NCBI GenBank assembly: GCA_001931875.2 | Contig: MSJH02000794.1 | Span: 124,001 to 188,000, forward strand | Reading direction: 5' to 3' | DNA: 64,000 nucleotides | Source: Byssochlamys sp. IMV 00236 | Taxonomy: Eukaryota; Ascomycota; Eurotiomycetes; Eurotiales; Thermoascaceae | Shown: positions 52,702 to 63,598 of the stretch, piece after piece | Layout of the letters: each line of letters begins with the position of its first letter | Numbering within the stretch: position 1 is the stretch's first letter | Position numbers and translations under genes: made by a program | Notes under the pieces: generated by a model | Databases searched by the model: none | What the model was told of the DNA's origin: nothing | The model's input: only the letters and a program-made list of their open reading frames with translations

Positions 52702-54626
52702 ATGTCAAGGACAGAGGAATTCTCAGCAGAGAAGTTCGACTATATTATAGTCGGAGGCGGTACCGCCGGGCTCACACTGGCAGCACGGCTCTCAGAGAAC
52801 CCTGACATGGCTGTTGTTGTCCTAGAAGCTGGAGAAGCCCATCTTGATGACCCCCGGGTGATGACACCTGGCTTGGCCGTCTCCTTACATGACGATGCCG
52901 GTTATGATTGGTGTTTCAAAACTGTTCCACAGGTGCGAAACTCTCTCTACACAAACCTAGCTAATGCTGCCACCACTCTGGATTTGATATTTTGAACGGG
53001 TGGCTGACTACTGAACAGAAAAACTGCATGCAGCGCGTCTTTGCGTGGCCCAGGGGCCGCGGCCTTGGGGGTTCAAGCATGATCAATTTCGGGGTTATGA
53101 CCTACCCGTCCAAAAGGGAAATTGACAGCTGGAACAAACTTGGAAACCCGGGCTGGACCTGGGATGAGCTGTTTCCTTATTTCCTCAAATCGGAAACTTT
53201 CAACCCGGCCCCAAAAGACACGGCACCAGCCACGGACAGCATGTACGTTGAACCAGGTGCACATGGCCAACACGGGCCGATCCAAACGTCATTTGCACCC
53301 ATTTCTGGTCCATTCAATGATGCGTTCAAGCCGACCATGGAAAATCTGGGTTTTAAGGCCAAGGGTGATCCAAAGAGAGGACTTACCATAGGTGCATATA
53401 CACACCCGCTTTCCGTTGACCCAAAAGCAGCAACTAGGAGCTATGCGGTGACGGGATATTACCTGCCAAATTCTCAGCGGCCAAATCTCTCTGTGCTGAC
53501 GGAGGCCGTCGGTACAAAGATCGTTTTCGAGAAAGGACTCGAAGGAACCGAGCTGAAAGCAACCGGTGTTTCCTTTATACGAAATGGCAGATCACACATC
53601 ATCCGAGCCAAACGGGAAGTCCTACTATGCGGCGGAACACTTGGTTCTCCCCAGCTTCTTGAAGTCTCTGGAGTTGGGTCTCCGTCTGTGCTCAAATCTA
53701 TAGGGGTTGAAGCTCTTATTGAAAATGAGAACGTAGGGGAGAATTTGCAGGACCATATAGGAGTCGTGCATATGTTCGAGACTTCAGATCCTACACTGCT
53801 AGGACCCTCATTGCTTGACCCTGTTGTATTCAAAGCAGCCATGGAAGAATATTTAAGGAGCCGCAGCGGTCCACTAGCTGTGGGTGGCATCACAAACCTT
53901 GCATATCTTTCCAGCGTCGACTATGTACCAACTGAAGAAAAGCATGGTCTCAAGGCGGAAATTGAGCACGCTCTGGAGGAAAATCCTGGTCCAACAGACC
54001 GACCTGGGCTTCAGCAACAATATCAGGCCTTGAAGGAGCTTTTGCTAAATCCAGAAGAAGCAGGCGGACAGCTGCGCCTCGTCCCAGGCCAGGTGGACCT
54101 TGCTCATCCAGTCCAGAAAATGTCAACTGCCTTTGCGGGAACACATCCCGGGGCATATATCACTCTCATCAGTTCAATAACACGTCCCTTCTCCAGAGGT
54201 TCGATCCACGCATGCTCAAAAGACACCATGGTGCCTCCCATCATTGATCCGAACCTCTTGTCTCATCCGCTAGACCACAGGCTCTTGGCAAAACAGGTCA
54301 GTTTTCTCGAAACTATAGGCCAGACAGAGCCGCTTGCGTCCTTATTGAAGGACAGAGGCAAATGCTATATCCCAGACCTGCAAGACACAACACCCGAATA
54401 CCGCGCTAGGCGGTTTAACTCGACCGAGTGGCACCCCTGTGGGACCTGCAGCATGCTTCCTCGCGACGAAGGAGGCGTAGTCGATTCAACTCTGCGTGTA
54501 TATGGTACGAAGAATGTCCGAGTCATTGATGCAAGCATCTTCCCACTCATTCCACGGGGCAATCCACAGTCTCTTGTGTACGCGGTGGCAGAGAAGGCGG
54601 CTGATATAATCAAGTCAGGATGGTAA
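52702..54626 (+). CDS. GMC-family FAD oxidoreductase
   Basis: Exon 1 52702-52932 and exon 2 53019-54626 with an 86-nt intron (GTGCGA...GAACAG), 612 residues. The ADP-binding motif YIIVGGGTAGLTLAARLSE is at ~14-32, followed by VVLEAGE. The join gives TVPQKNCMQRVFAWPRGRGL and then GGSSMINFGV, the GMC signature 1. Signature 2 type sequence GGTLGSPQLLEVSGVG lies mid-protein. The C-terminal active site has WHPCGTCSMLP (catalytic His) and PRGNPQSLVYAVAEKAADII with Asn at the second catalytic position, as in many alcohol oxidases. No signal peptide, so intracellular, unlike secreted glucose oxidases. It oxidises an alcohol or aldehyde in catabolism or secondary metabolism; substrate not readable. 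Confidence 0.88.
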
Positions 54627-55134
54627 AGTATGATCTTATGTCAAACGGCAAGACTGAGCTGTAATGCAAGGGCTTAAGAGTGCATATATAAAGAGCTAAG
54701 GGAGGGTGAGCTCTTTGGATTAACTAGTAGGACTAGTTGAGGAGGCTACGGGCAGGTGAAACTGAAAGATAAAGTAGTAGCATAGAATAGAACGAACTGC
54801 TAATCCTCCTAGCTAGCATTCCTCTAGGACTTTTATCTATTTCTATCCCATTATCTGCTACGTTAGTAAATTGCGTGTTCAGTCTAAGTTTAATATACTT
54901 TATATTAGCTACCTCTAGAGCTGTAATATTGTGATCAATTTACTTAGTTAAATCCTTACATATTTCTATATATAATAGTATCTCTCTCTATTAAAAGGCC
55001 ATTGAATCATCTTATGAAATAATATAAACGCCTAGTAAGTATTGAGACCCTTATAGCTCAAGAAAATCAAAAGTCTCAACGTAAGAAAAATAATATAGCT
55101 AACATCGACTCTAGTAGAAAAGGTTAAACTAAGA
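54627..55134. other. AT-rich intergenic
   Basis: Convergent spacer, strongly AT-rich after 54840. A hairpin (AAAGAGCT at 54690-54697 pairing with AGCTCTTT at 54709-54716) lies ~65 bases after the GMC stop and could mark its 3' end. Confidence 0.45.
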
Positions 55135-56375
55135 TTACTCAAGCTCCGCAAGACCCTTAAGCTCAAACTCCCTTTCTCTCCCATTACTCTCAAACTGTAA
55201 ATACCCAGGAGCAGCCCGCTCAATCTCCCTCGCCCATATCTCTCTATCTCCATATGCGCTATACTGAAACTCGCATCGGTCCTTAACCGTCTGCAGAATA
55301 TCGAGGATAGGGATATCTAAGTCCATTCTACTCCTGCATTAGTAACATTAATATGCTTTTACGTATTTCCGCTCAATTCTATTGAGTTTTCTAGAGGATG
55401 AAGTGGGAGAGATATAGAAAACATACGGTTGATTATGATGCGAACGCCCGCCAATACCGCTCTGAATAAGCTCCTTTAATGGCCACCCGTTCCCAACATG
55501 AAAAGTCATCATTTGGGTTAGATTGAACGGTCTCCGTCGCGTAGAGCAATTAATATCTCCGTTTGGTTTGAATTGGACAACATTGATGAGCCCCGTTTCG
55601 AGACTCTCGGCATCAAGAACGTACCATATGCTGTTGTATTCTGTCGTGAACAGAGCGGTGCCAGCCCGAGTCATAGCCATGACGCGGAAATCTGCTGTGC
55701 GGAGAAAGAGCGCTGAGAGCAGATTCTCCACGGAGAGAGAAGTTTTAAGCTCGCTCTCTTCGTCCTGGTTGTTATCAGGACCATTTTCATGATCGGGAGT
55801 AATGAAAGTAGGGATTTGAGGAGTTGGGCCCACGCCGGCCGTTTGAAAGCTGAACGGGTGATACACATAGCCGTCTTGAACTATGTATAGAAGGATGAGG
55901 ATTTTGAGTAGGTGGGTATAATTCTTATCGTGAGAGTTTTGGTTCGCTGGCACGAGACAGACAAATCTATTGACTTCTAGATTTTCCTGAGATAGAATAG
56001 CCGAGGCGGGGGGTGGGTTTATTGTTGCGCGGTCATGATAGGACTGCACTAGCTATAAGTTTATGAAACTACCCTTTTTGTGTAAAATAAAGAAAGAATT
56101 GGAAAACCAACATCTCGGAAGTTCTGGTCTGCCGTAGCCCATCTCTCTATGAGATTGTATCTCTGGCTGAGGCTATCCTCGGTTCCTACCCATTCTTCCT
56201 GCGAAGGTTCATTAATCAGCATAAATTTATAACTATAATGAGGAGTGAAGGGAGACAGCTGTACAAATACGAATTGTCTCCAACCCTTTGTTTCGTCTAA
56301 AATTTTTTCCCGGGAGATCTCTCTATCTGGGTGAAGTCGAACGCTTGTTGGGAGACTGGGCGGTAATTTAGACAT
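55135..56375 (-). CDS. uncharacterised fungal protein
   Basis: Three exons on the minus strand, 56375-56112, 56052-55427 and 55333-55135, give 362 residues. Introns are 59 nt (weak donor GTTGGT) and 93 nt (GTATGT...ATGCAG). Phases agree at both joins, giving DQNFRD-LVQSYHDRA and HHNQP-SRMDLDIPILD. I recognise no domain. Visible features are a hydrophobic strand-rich centre (THLLKILILLYIVQDGYVY), a stretch ALFTTEYNSIWYVLDAESLE that looks like beta structure, and a charged C-terminus. No signal peptide. The gene looks real from three consistent exons. A block of sequence ~130-220 bp upstream is shared with a site at 60129-60201. Confidence 0.6.
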
Positions 56376-57539
56376 TTTTGATACTAGTTGAGAGAAACTC
56401 GGCTACAAACGTAGAATCCGAGGGGAAAAATAGCGAGAAGATGAAAGGGTACTGGAAGGGATATATGTGGCTGGGGATGCACAACATGAAGGACATGAAG
56501 GAAGTGGTAAGTAAGAAGCTTGTTTATTACTAACTACTTACAGTACCTAAGTTAGAGCCAGGCAGGCTTTTACTGACCTAACTCACGTGACCCCTTGTCT
56601 ATTGTACAAGAATAACTCATCTAACCTGTTAACACACACAAAAACAGATCTATGTAAAAGTTGTAAATAGTACAATTGTGATAACGACTGCCCTGGTGAT
56701 AAAGTCCTTATTACACAGCGCAGTGAAGTTATAGATATTACCACAGGGGAGGAGACTTTCTGCAGCACGGGGATAAATCGGATATGCTGTAACCCTCTAG
56801 ATGGGTCAAATAGCTAGCCAATAAATCTTAAGGATTTTTTTGGGTATCCTGATAAAACTGACTTGAGCTACTGCTAAAATTTTGCAGCAACGTCTAGTAA
56901 TATGAGTGAGTGAACTAGTACTTGGCTCATGATTCTTCTATACTTCAGGCCGTGCTAATATATAGTATAACAACCGAAGATGACACCTATTATTGATGGG
57001 GATACCAGTGCATATAATAAGTCCTTCGTCGATTAGTGGAGTTTTTGACGGATAAGAGCGAGGCTCAGAAAAAGAGATATAAAACTACATAAAAGGCAAA
57101 ACATGTTTAAATACCGGCATGATACGTTTGACAATGTCTAAATACTAGATATTATATAAAAAAGGGCTAAGATCTTTTTTCTTATCCCTCACTTTATAGT
57201 AGATACTAGCGACTATAAATATTTACTTCTTTATTTGATTATATACATGTAGTTCTCCAACAATTGTTGATGGGGTCTCGGATGCTAAATTATCTATATA
57301 CTTAAACACCAGGAGGACGCAATTCTGTCCCACACTTACCGACAATATCGCTGCGTAAAGATTTTCTTTTATTAAGCTATACACGAAGATCTCGCCCATC
57401 CTCACTATATACCATCATCTCAACTCCCACGCTTATATGTGCAACTGAAAACAGTCTCATCAGATAAAATGTCCTGAGACATCTAATGCCATCTGCCCCC
57501 TGATAGAACCCCTCGCAACACTTCAATGCAGTCTGATGA
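56376..57539. other. AT-rich gene-empty stretch
   Basis: No gene seen. Contains TCACGTGACC at 56583-56592 inside a block resembling 60129-60201. Very AT-rich from 56800 to 57300. Confidence 0.5.
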
Positions 57540-58825
57540 CTAGCCGAGTCTAGCTTTCTTATTACCAGCGTCGCGCCACTTAAGCACCGCTTTGAGCGCC
57601 GTTCCTTGCTGAGTGTCACGGATCGCCTTTTCGTGATCAGTGATATCGTAGAATGTAACCAGCTCCTCCAGTGGGAATTGCCCTTTGTTATGCTGCTCGA
57701 TCAGGTAAGGAATAAACTGTTTTGCGCATGAAGTATAAGCAAGCCTGAACACATAGAAACAAAAGTAAAGAGAATTGACTTACTTCAGACGGGTTACTGT
57801 CTCCTTCACAGCAGCCAATGTATGATTTGCCCATGATAAGGTGACTCAGGACCTCAACAGTAGCTTCCACTCCCGGACCCGGTGCACCGACGGTGGCCGC
57901 TTTGCCTCGCACTCCCAGCGAGTCGATCATCGTCCTCACTACCTTGGGCACACCAGTGCAGTCCACACCAAAGTCGACACCGGCCGGGGGAGACAATTTC
58001 TTGATCTGATCGACCACGTCTGGGGCGGAGCCCACAACGCCGTGAGTCGCCCCGAGCCGCTTGGCCAGCGCAAGTCTTTGCTCGTTGAGATCGACAGCAA
58101 TAATCGTCTTTGCCCGGCGGATCTTAGCAGCCATAATGGCACTCATCCCAACGGCACCGACTCCAAAAACCGCGACGGTTGTCCCGGGTTGAACGTCCAA
58201 GGTGTTCAGAACCGCACCCGCGCCGGTCTGGATACCACAGCCCAGAGGCGCGAACAGGGCCAAGTCTGTCTCCGGAGGGACTTTCACCATACACGATTTG
58301 TGCACTAGAGCCAGCTGCGAAAAGGAGCTCTGACCGAAGAACGTACTGAAGATTGGCGTCTTCCCATCTCCGGCTCGCATCGCCGCGCTCCCGTCAGCTC
58401 GTTTGCCGCCAAAGTTTCTCGCATTCCAGTCAGAACAATACGCAGGGTGACCGGAAGTGCACTGTCCACATTCCTGACAGTGGGAGAACGACAGAAGGAC
58501 CTTGTCCCCTTTTGAAACGGTCTTCAAGGCCGAACCAGTTTCGATGACCACGCCGGCGCCTGGCGTAGACACAAAAGGTTATTGATCTGATCGCCCGAAG
58601 GTTAAAAATCACGCAAGGCAGGGGTGACTTACCTTCATGACCCAATACCGCCGGCGGTGAACATGGCAAGATCCCTTTCATCGAGGAGATATCTGTGTGG
58701 CATAAGCCCGTGGCATAAATTTCCACAAGCGCCTCATCGGGGCGAACTTCATCGAGGTAGATTTCTTGCAGCTCGAAAGAGCCGCCAATTCTAGGCAGGA
58801 CAAGGGCTTTAGTTTTTCGAGACAT
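57540..58825 (-). CDS. zinc-dependent alcohol dehydrogenase (MDR superfamily, aryl/benzyl-alcohol type)
   Basis: Three exons, 58825-58633, 58559-57784 and 57716-57540, introns 73 and 67 nt, 381 residues. Catalytic zinc ligands Cys42 (GLCHTD) and His63-Glu64 (GHEGAG, made by the first join) and the four structural-zinc cysteines C92, C95, C98, C106 (HCQECGQCTSGHPAYC) are all present. The coenzyme motif is VFGVGAVGMSAI and the Asp of IIAVDLNEQRL points to NAD(H). Length and LGCGIQTGAGAVLNT resemble class III/aryl-alcohol dehydrogenases. The last join gives GDSNPSE-FIPYLIEQHNKG. An upstream in-frame ATG at 58951 would add 42 residues that are basic and free of Asp/Glu, like a mitochondrial presequence. 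Likely oxidises an aromatic or long-chain alcohol. Confidence 0.88.
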
Positions 58826-58951
58826 TTTGAATTGATTCTGTACGGTATGGATACATCTCGAAGGACGGAAGATATGCCTCTGATATATATACGTGGCGGG
58901 TATCAGGCTCGGAACCGGAAATCTGGCTTTCAACGTCTTCAACATGATCAT

Positions 58952-60639
58952 CTCGTGTGACCAGAACGGCAGTGGGAAGTGGAGAGGTCAGTAACCAGTA
59001 CGTGGTGATCGCGAAAAGAAATAGGTTACCATTATATCCAGTCTCGTATGTTGTCGGAGAAATGCGGGAATGTTCGACACGCTGATTGGTATAATACAGT
59101 TGCCGTAAATGGAAGCTTTATCATGAGATCGTGCAGGTACGATAGATGGTAGAGATCTATAGAGTTATAATTGTGACGTAAGTATCTAATCTGCCCGACG
59201 GATCTTAAACTTGCCAATTCCTCTATGTTATTGGCATTCTAAACGGAGCCGTTTTCCAAGGACTTAGGGATGTGGGGCAAAGTCTATATCTACATCTCGG
59301 TCTTTCAGCTTGCCGTGTCGTGCGACCGCGACTATCAACTTTAGTAATTATGGTAGATGTCTCCATCAGGGGTTTCTCCTGGCCGCCTTGGCCACTGGTC
59401 GATAGAAGAGGTTATTGTTATGGTATACGAGATTTAATTACTTAGTTAGTAGTAGCTACATGGTCATACTTAATATTATATAAAGGTAGTAATGTAAAGT
59501 ATGTATAACTAATACCATAGGATAACTAGTTAAATGAATATATAAGCTAAAGTATCTTATTGAGAAATTCGATTCTATCCAGGATAACGGCTCCACGACA
59601 TTGCCGTATAAGTATGTACTGTGTGTACTATCTACTTCTTCCTCCGCCCCGTACCATAGACTATGTTGATCCGCAAGGAACCGCAACTGCAACCGCAGCA
59701 GCTACGGATGCTATCACAACAAGCAATAATACCATCGCGGCCACCGCAACTTGCCCAGCACAATTGGTACAGCCAATCAGCCATCGGCTGACATGCAATA
59801 CCATACTCTGTCTGACACGTAAGTTGCCAAAGACAGATTCATCGACCTATGTATATACATCACAGGGAGAGAACTGAAACTCGAATGAACAATAATGAAC
59901 TGATAATCTTATTCGATAGATAGAGAATAACGTCTCTACAGGAGACTACGATTGCTATTTTGACACTTCTGTCTGTTTGCCTACCCTTACCCTGTCCGAT
60001 AATTACTATTTGGGGATCTCCGAGCTGGTAAGAATACCCAAGAGTCTTTTCTATGGATTCCAGCTCCCAAGGGTCAAAGTGGAATGTGCTAACCTTCGAT
60101 AACATCTGCTAGTGCATCTATAAAGCAAGCGGTGAGAAGCTTGCTTGTATCACCACTTAACTAGGAGCAGGCCAGGCATATTGACCTAGATCACGTGACC
60201 GCAGCGAACAGCGCGCCTTTTTAAATCGGGACCACCAACGACTCGCAGGTTCCATTATTGCAGCGAGCGTATCGTGCAGCAGGAGCCCCTGTGTTCGACT
60301 GCCGAGCTATCTAGCCTGCAACTCGACCTGTGGACTAATGTCTCAGAATCCCAGTTTTTGGCATGGAATTTCAATATCCGAGGTAGCTATAAGTAGCGGA
60401 GTGGCCAATGGCCGCGCGTTTATTTGGCAGCTCCCGGCGGCACCTGGACTACGCCATTATGAGTCTGCTATTATTGTACGGAGTAGCACCCACGGGTACT
60501 GCCGCCTATTATCCGTTACGAGGTAGTTTCAGGTGACGACTGCGCTATGATCTGGAATTTGGAATTAAATTTCACGCGAATGCAGTCCCCAAAACAGTTA
60601 TCTCAACGAGAATTGCATCAATCTCTGGCTCAACTATGA
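58952..60639. other. intergenic with possible minus-strand small frame
   Basis: AT-rich. A short plus-strand frame near 59560-59877 is Ala/Thr-rich without motif. An 81-codon minus-strand frame (60105-59860, MLSKVSTFHFDPWELES) starts just beside the repeated TCACGTGACC block at 60191 and could be a gene remnant. Neither is supported. Confidence 0.4.
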
Positions 60640-61590
60640 TGTGTGTCACACTGGTCTCCACACCTATTGTGTCCACTAATGGGTCTTGTAGTGTGGATGT
60701 CACTTGTACTAGATTGTACTACGGAGTAGAAGTGGATTTGGAGAGTACTGGTAAGTGTCATCCTACTTAGCTTCCCTTGCTCTTAATTCCTCCACAGTTT
60801 ATGGAGTTAGGGGCTCGAAAAGAGAGAGAATATGTGCACGTGTAATTGCGTGGTTCCAAAAGGGTTTGTAGAGAAAAAATCCAGAAAATATAGACCGACG
60901 CACATTTCTTCCGTTATCAGTTGTTGTTGCTCATCGGCAGGAGAATATACGGGTGATTGTGGCTTAGCCGGATATGGCACTGTTAGCACTAACGGCCTCC
61001 GCAGACCCGATGATAATAACAGCGATATGACTTGCCCAGGCCCAGGCTCTAAGTTCGGTGACTGGTGCAGTAGTAGCAGTCCGTAAGTATTTCCCCCTCT
61101 GATTCACTTATACGATGTTTGAAACGCCTGCTTCTATGAGGAACAACAATTATAGTAACTCTCATTGCTGATCGAGCCCCCTGTTCACTCTAATAGTTTA
61201 CGGATATTGCGGCAATGGAACGGATCTCTGCGGGAAACTGTTATGCTGGATCCTGTGCAACTGACAATAGAGGCCCATCGTCGAACGGTGAACGCGGACC
61301 CAATTTTGCTAGAAATAACACTTGCGCAGGAACACAGTTCGGTAGCTGCCGTTCAACAAATGGCCATTGTAGAAGTACGAATGATGATTGCAGTCCGCCA
61401 AACTGCTACTCTGGCGCCTGTTTGACATCAGGGTATACTTCCACTAATGGTGGATGTAGTCCTAATTCCTCAGGCAACATGACATCTCCGGTCCTTGTTC
61501 GGAGATGGTTGCTCTGTAAGTGGATATTGTGGCAACTCCACCGCTTATTGCTCAGGTTCTAATTATTGTTATAGTGGTGCTTATACGTAG
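60640..61590 (+). pseudogene. broken hevein-like (chitin-binding type 1) repeat protein
   Basis: Cysteine-rich repeats appear in changing frames: VSTNGLRRPDDNN...TCPG..FGDWC (about 60985-61080), YCGNGTDLCG (61209-), then NCYAGSCATDNRG, SNGERGPNFARNNTCAG, FGSCRSTNGHCRST, NCYSGACLTSGYTS (to ~61480) and GYCGNSTAYCSGSNYCYSG (to the TAG at 61588). The pattern follows hevein domains (NGLCGP, C-AG-FGSCCS-GYCG). Several expected Cys or Gly are Arg, and at least two frameshifts (near 61233 and 61480-61500) and a non-matching splice phase (61083/61196) break it. Intact relatives are secreted or part of GH18 chitinases and bind chitin. A catalytic domain was not seen. An earlier cysteine stretch at 60640-60750 may be a further degenerate unit. 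Confidence 0.55.
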
Positions 61591-61676
61591 GAGATGCATT
61601 GATACTTGGAATTCATTGATATTATTGCTTGTCCTTCTTCATGCGCTTCTCTTTCCTAAAGAATTTGGTACAAATC

Positions 61677-63113
61677 TCACCAGGATGGGGGAATCCAGTA
61701 ATCCTCCCAGGCGCCATGATCCGCATCCTGGAACATATCGATCCCTCCCTCAACGCCATTTTTGCCCACTGTCCACACGCCACTTTCGATCAATTCAGTC
61801 CATCGGTCAAACAGCCTCTCCAATCTCTGCACCCGGTGCTCTCCGCCAAACGGGTGAAAAACGCCATGCTGGAAAAGCTGCGTGCATGAGCCAGATGGCA
61901 CTAGAGTTCCATCACTCCGCCTAGCTCCATGCTCGTCGGCAAGATTCGGTCGTAGTGCGAATGGGAGTAGAAGGTGGAATCCAGTTTCTTCAGAATCGTA
62001 TTCGAATCGATTGACTGTTGCACTATATAATCCTGTGGGAACAGGATCACCTTCTTGAAATGGCACATCATTTCTCGATCCGAAGAATAAATGATGAATT
62101 TCTTCATTGAAACTGATCGTGCGGCTATTATCCGCAGATGCAAATAGTAGGAATGACGGCACATCCCTGCCCTGACCTTCCGCGTTAAACATCTGACGCT
62201 CTGCGAAGGCTTGCTTGTCGTGCGGAACCTCTAGGCCGGGCGCGATTAGCTTGAAACGTGGGGTTCTCACTCGGGTCAGAAAAGAGCGAATAAAGCACCC
62301 CTTTGGCACTAAAGCCAGATCGAGCTCTGCATCGGTAAAAAATGGTGCATCCCGGGATATGGGCAAAAGAGAGTGCATGCGTGATTCGATAGCATCCGTG
62401 TAGCGGTCCATCGCGGCAACCGTACTATCAATCTGAGCAGCGCAGTATGGATGCCAACACCATAACCCCATTTGATGTCGTGAATTCGCTTCTTCGTCGG
62501 ACAAGTCTCTCTCTTTCCGTGGATCGGCCGTGATTTTTCCCATTCGGAGCATATGGATCCATTGGGTGAGAATCGTCTCTAAAGGAAACCACATATCCCA
62601 ATGTTCAGCAACAGGCTCGATACTTTCTGTATTCTCGATAGTCAATGGGAATGAGGCACGATGGTTCAGCTGGTCGTAGAGAACACCAAGACAGCGGGAG
62701 CCTAGATCGGGAGTTGTGTCGTAGATAACCACAAACCGCTCTCTATCCTCGAAATCATTGTCTTCGAGAGGGAAAAGCTCGTCAGCAAGTTTCATTCGAA
62801 GCCTGCTCACCCAGTAGAAGAATCCCGGCGTCGGATCATAGATTGAATCAAGGAATAAGTTTAATGATGGATCAAGCCGAGCGCGAATGGCATCAATATT
62901 CTCGTTCGGCTGATTGAAGAACCATGATTCGCTGGCTAGGGCGTCAAGATCGGGCGTATTTGTTCCATTGCGGGCCATGTAGGCATATGCGACCAGGTAG
63001 TTGTGCAGTCTGGCGCAGCGTTTAAAATCGAGTGTATCTTCATCACGCGCTGGGTTCTCCACTGAAACGAGAGCATCTTCGATGTCAAGGATCTGTTCTG
63101 GCGTGGTGTTCAT
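61677..63113 (-). CDS. uncharacterised fungal protein, 478 residues
   Basis: Single exon, 478 residues, starting MNTTPEQILDIEDALVSVEN. No signal peptide or membrane segment. I recognise no catalytic motif. Composition is ordinary and acidic, with Trp/Phe-rich patches (ESWFFNQPNE, EHWDMWFPLETILTQWIHML, HQMGLWCWHPYC). Sequence such as FVVIYDTTPDLGSRCLGVLYDQL suggests an alpha/beta fold. The length and lack of stops make it a real gene. It converges on the broken hevein gene with less than 100 bp between them. Its upstream region (63114-63598) separates it from the divergent FAD hydroxylase remnant. Confidence 0.72.
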   Translation of the reverse strand: MNTTPEQILDIEDALVSVENPARDEDTLDFKRCARLHNYLVAYAYMARNGTNTPDLDALASESWFFNQPNENIDAIRARLDPSLNLFLDSIYDPTPGFFYWVSRLRMKLADELFPLEDNDFEDRERFVVIYDTTPDLGSRCLGVLYDQLNHRASFPLTIENTESIEPVAEHWDMWFPLETILTQWIHMLRMGKITADPRKERDLSDEEANSRHQMGLWCWHPYCAAQIDSTVAAMDRYTDAIESRMHSLLPISRDAPFFTDAELDLALVPKGCFIRSFLTRVRTPRFKLIAPGLEVPHDKQAFAERQMFNAEGQGRDVPSFLLFASADNSRTISFNEEIHHLFFGSRNDVPFQEGDPVPTGLYSATVNRFEYDSEETGFHLLLPFALRPNLADEHGARRSDGTLVPSGSCTQLFQHGVFHPFGGEHRVQRLERLFDRWTELIESGVWTVGKNGVEGGIDMFQDADHGAWEDYWIPPSW

Positions 63114-63598
63114 GACGAGGGTTGAGGGAGAAGGAACCAGTCTCTAACAGCCGAGTATAGACTTATGTTTGGTTCTAATTATGCATACACATAAGCAGTT
63201 AAGACCGGTGTCTTCGAATGCACGAAACATAGTATGGTAGTTACCTATATATATGTACATACCTAATGTACGGTATATCAGTACTAGCACTACTCCCCTG
63301 TACTTCGGATGATTATTTTCTGGAGGTTAACCTTCTACGCTCCTAGCACTACCAGAGTATATCTTGAGCTTACTGACAGGAAGCATGATTTCGGATCCTG
63401 GCACGGTGGTCAGGATTAACGTAATTCCCTACCGACCTAATCAGCGCCGTATTACATGCAAAAGGGCCCATTTTCACCTCGACGTATGTTTGCCCATGTA
63501 TATGAAGAAACTAGATTTAGCTCAACACCTTTACCCATTGCAGGCTTATTTTAGACTTTTGTACCGCTAATCTCTGAAACGGTTCTACAGCTCTTAAT
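63114..63598. other. divergent intergenic region
   Basis: Promoter space between the unknown 478-residue protein and the FAD hydroxylase remnant. TATATAT near 63249. No gene. Confidence 0.4.

Noticed and set aside
56800..57300. CRISPR-like or tandem repeat array in the AT-rich stretch
   Set aside because: No regularly spaced identical repeats; just AT-rich DNA, perhaps old RIP.
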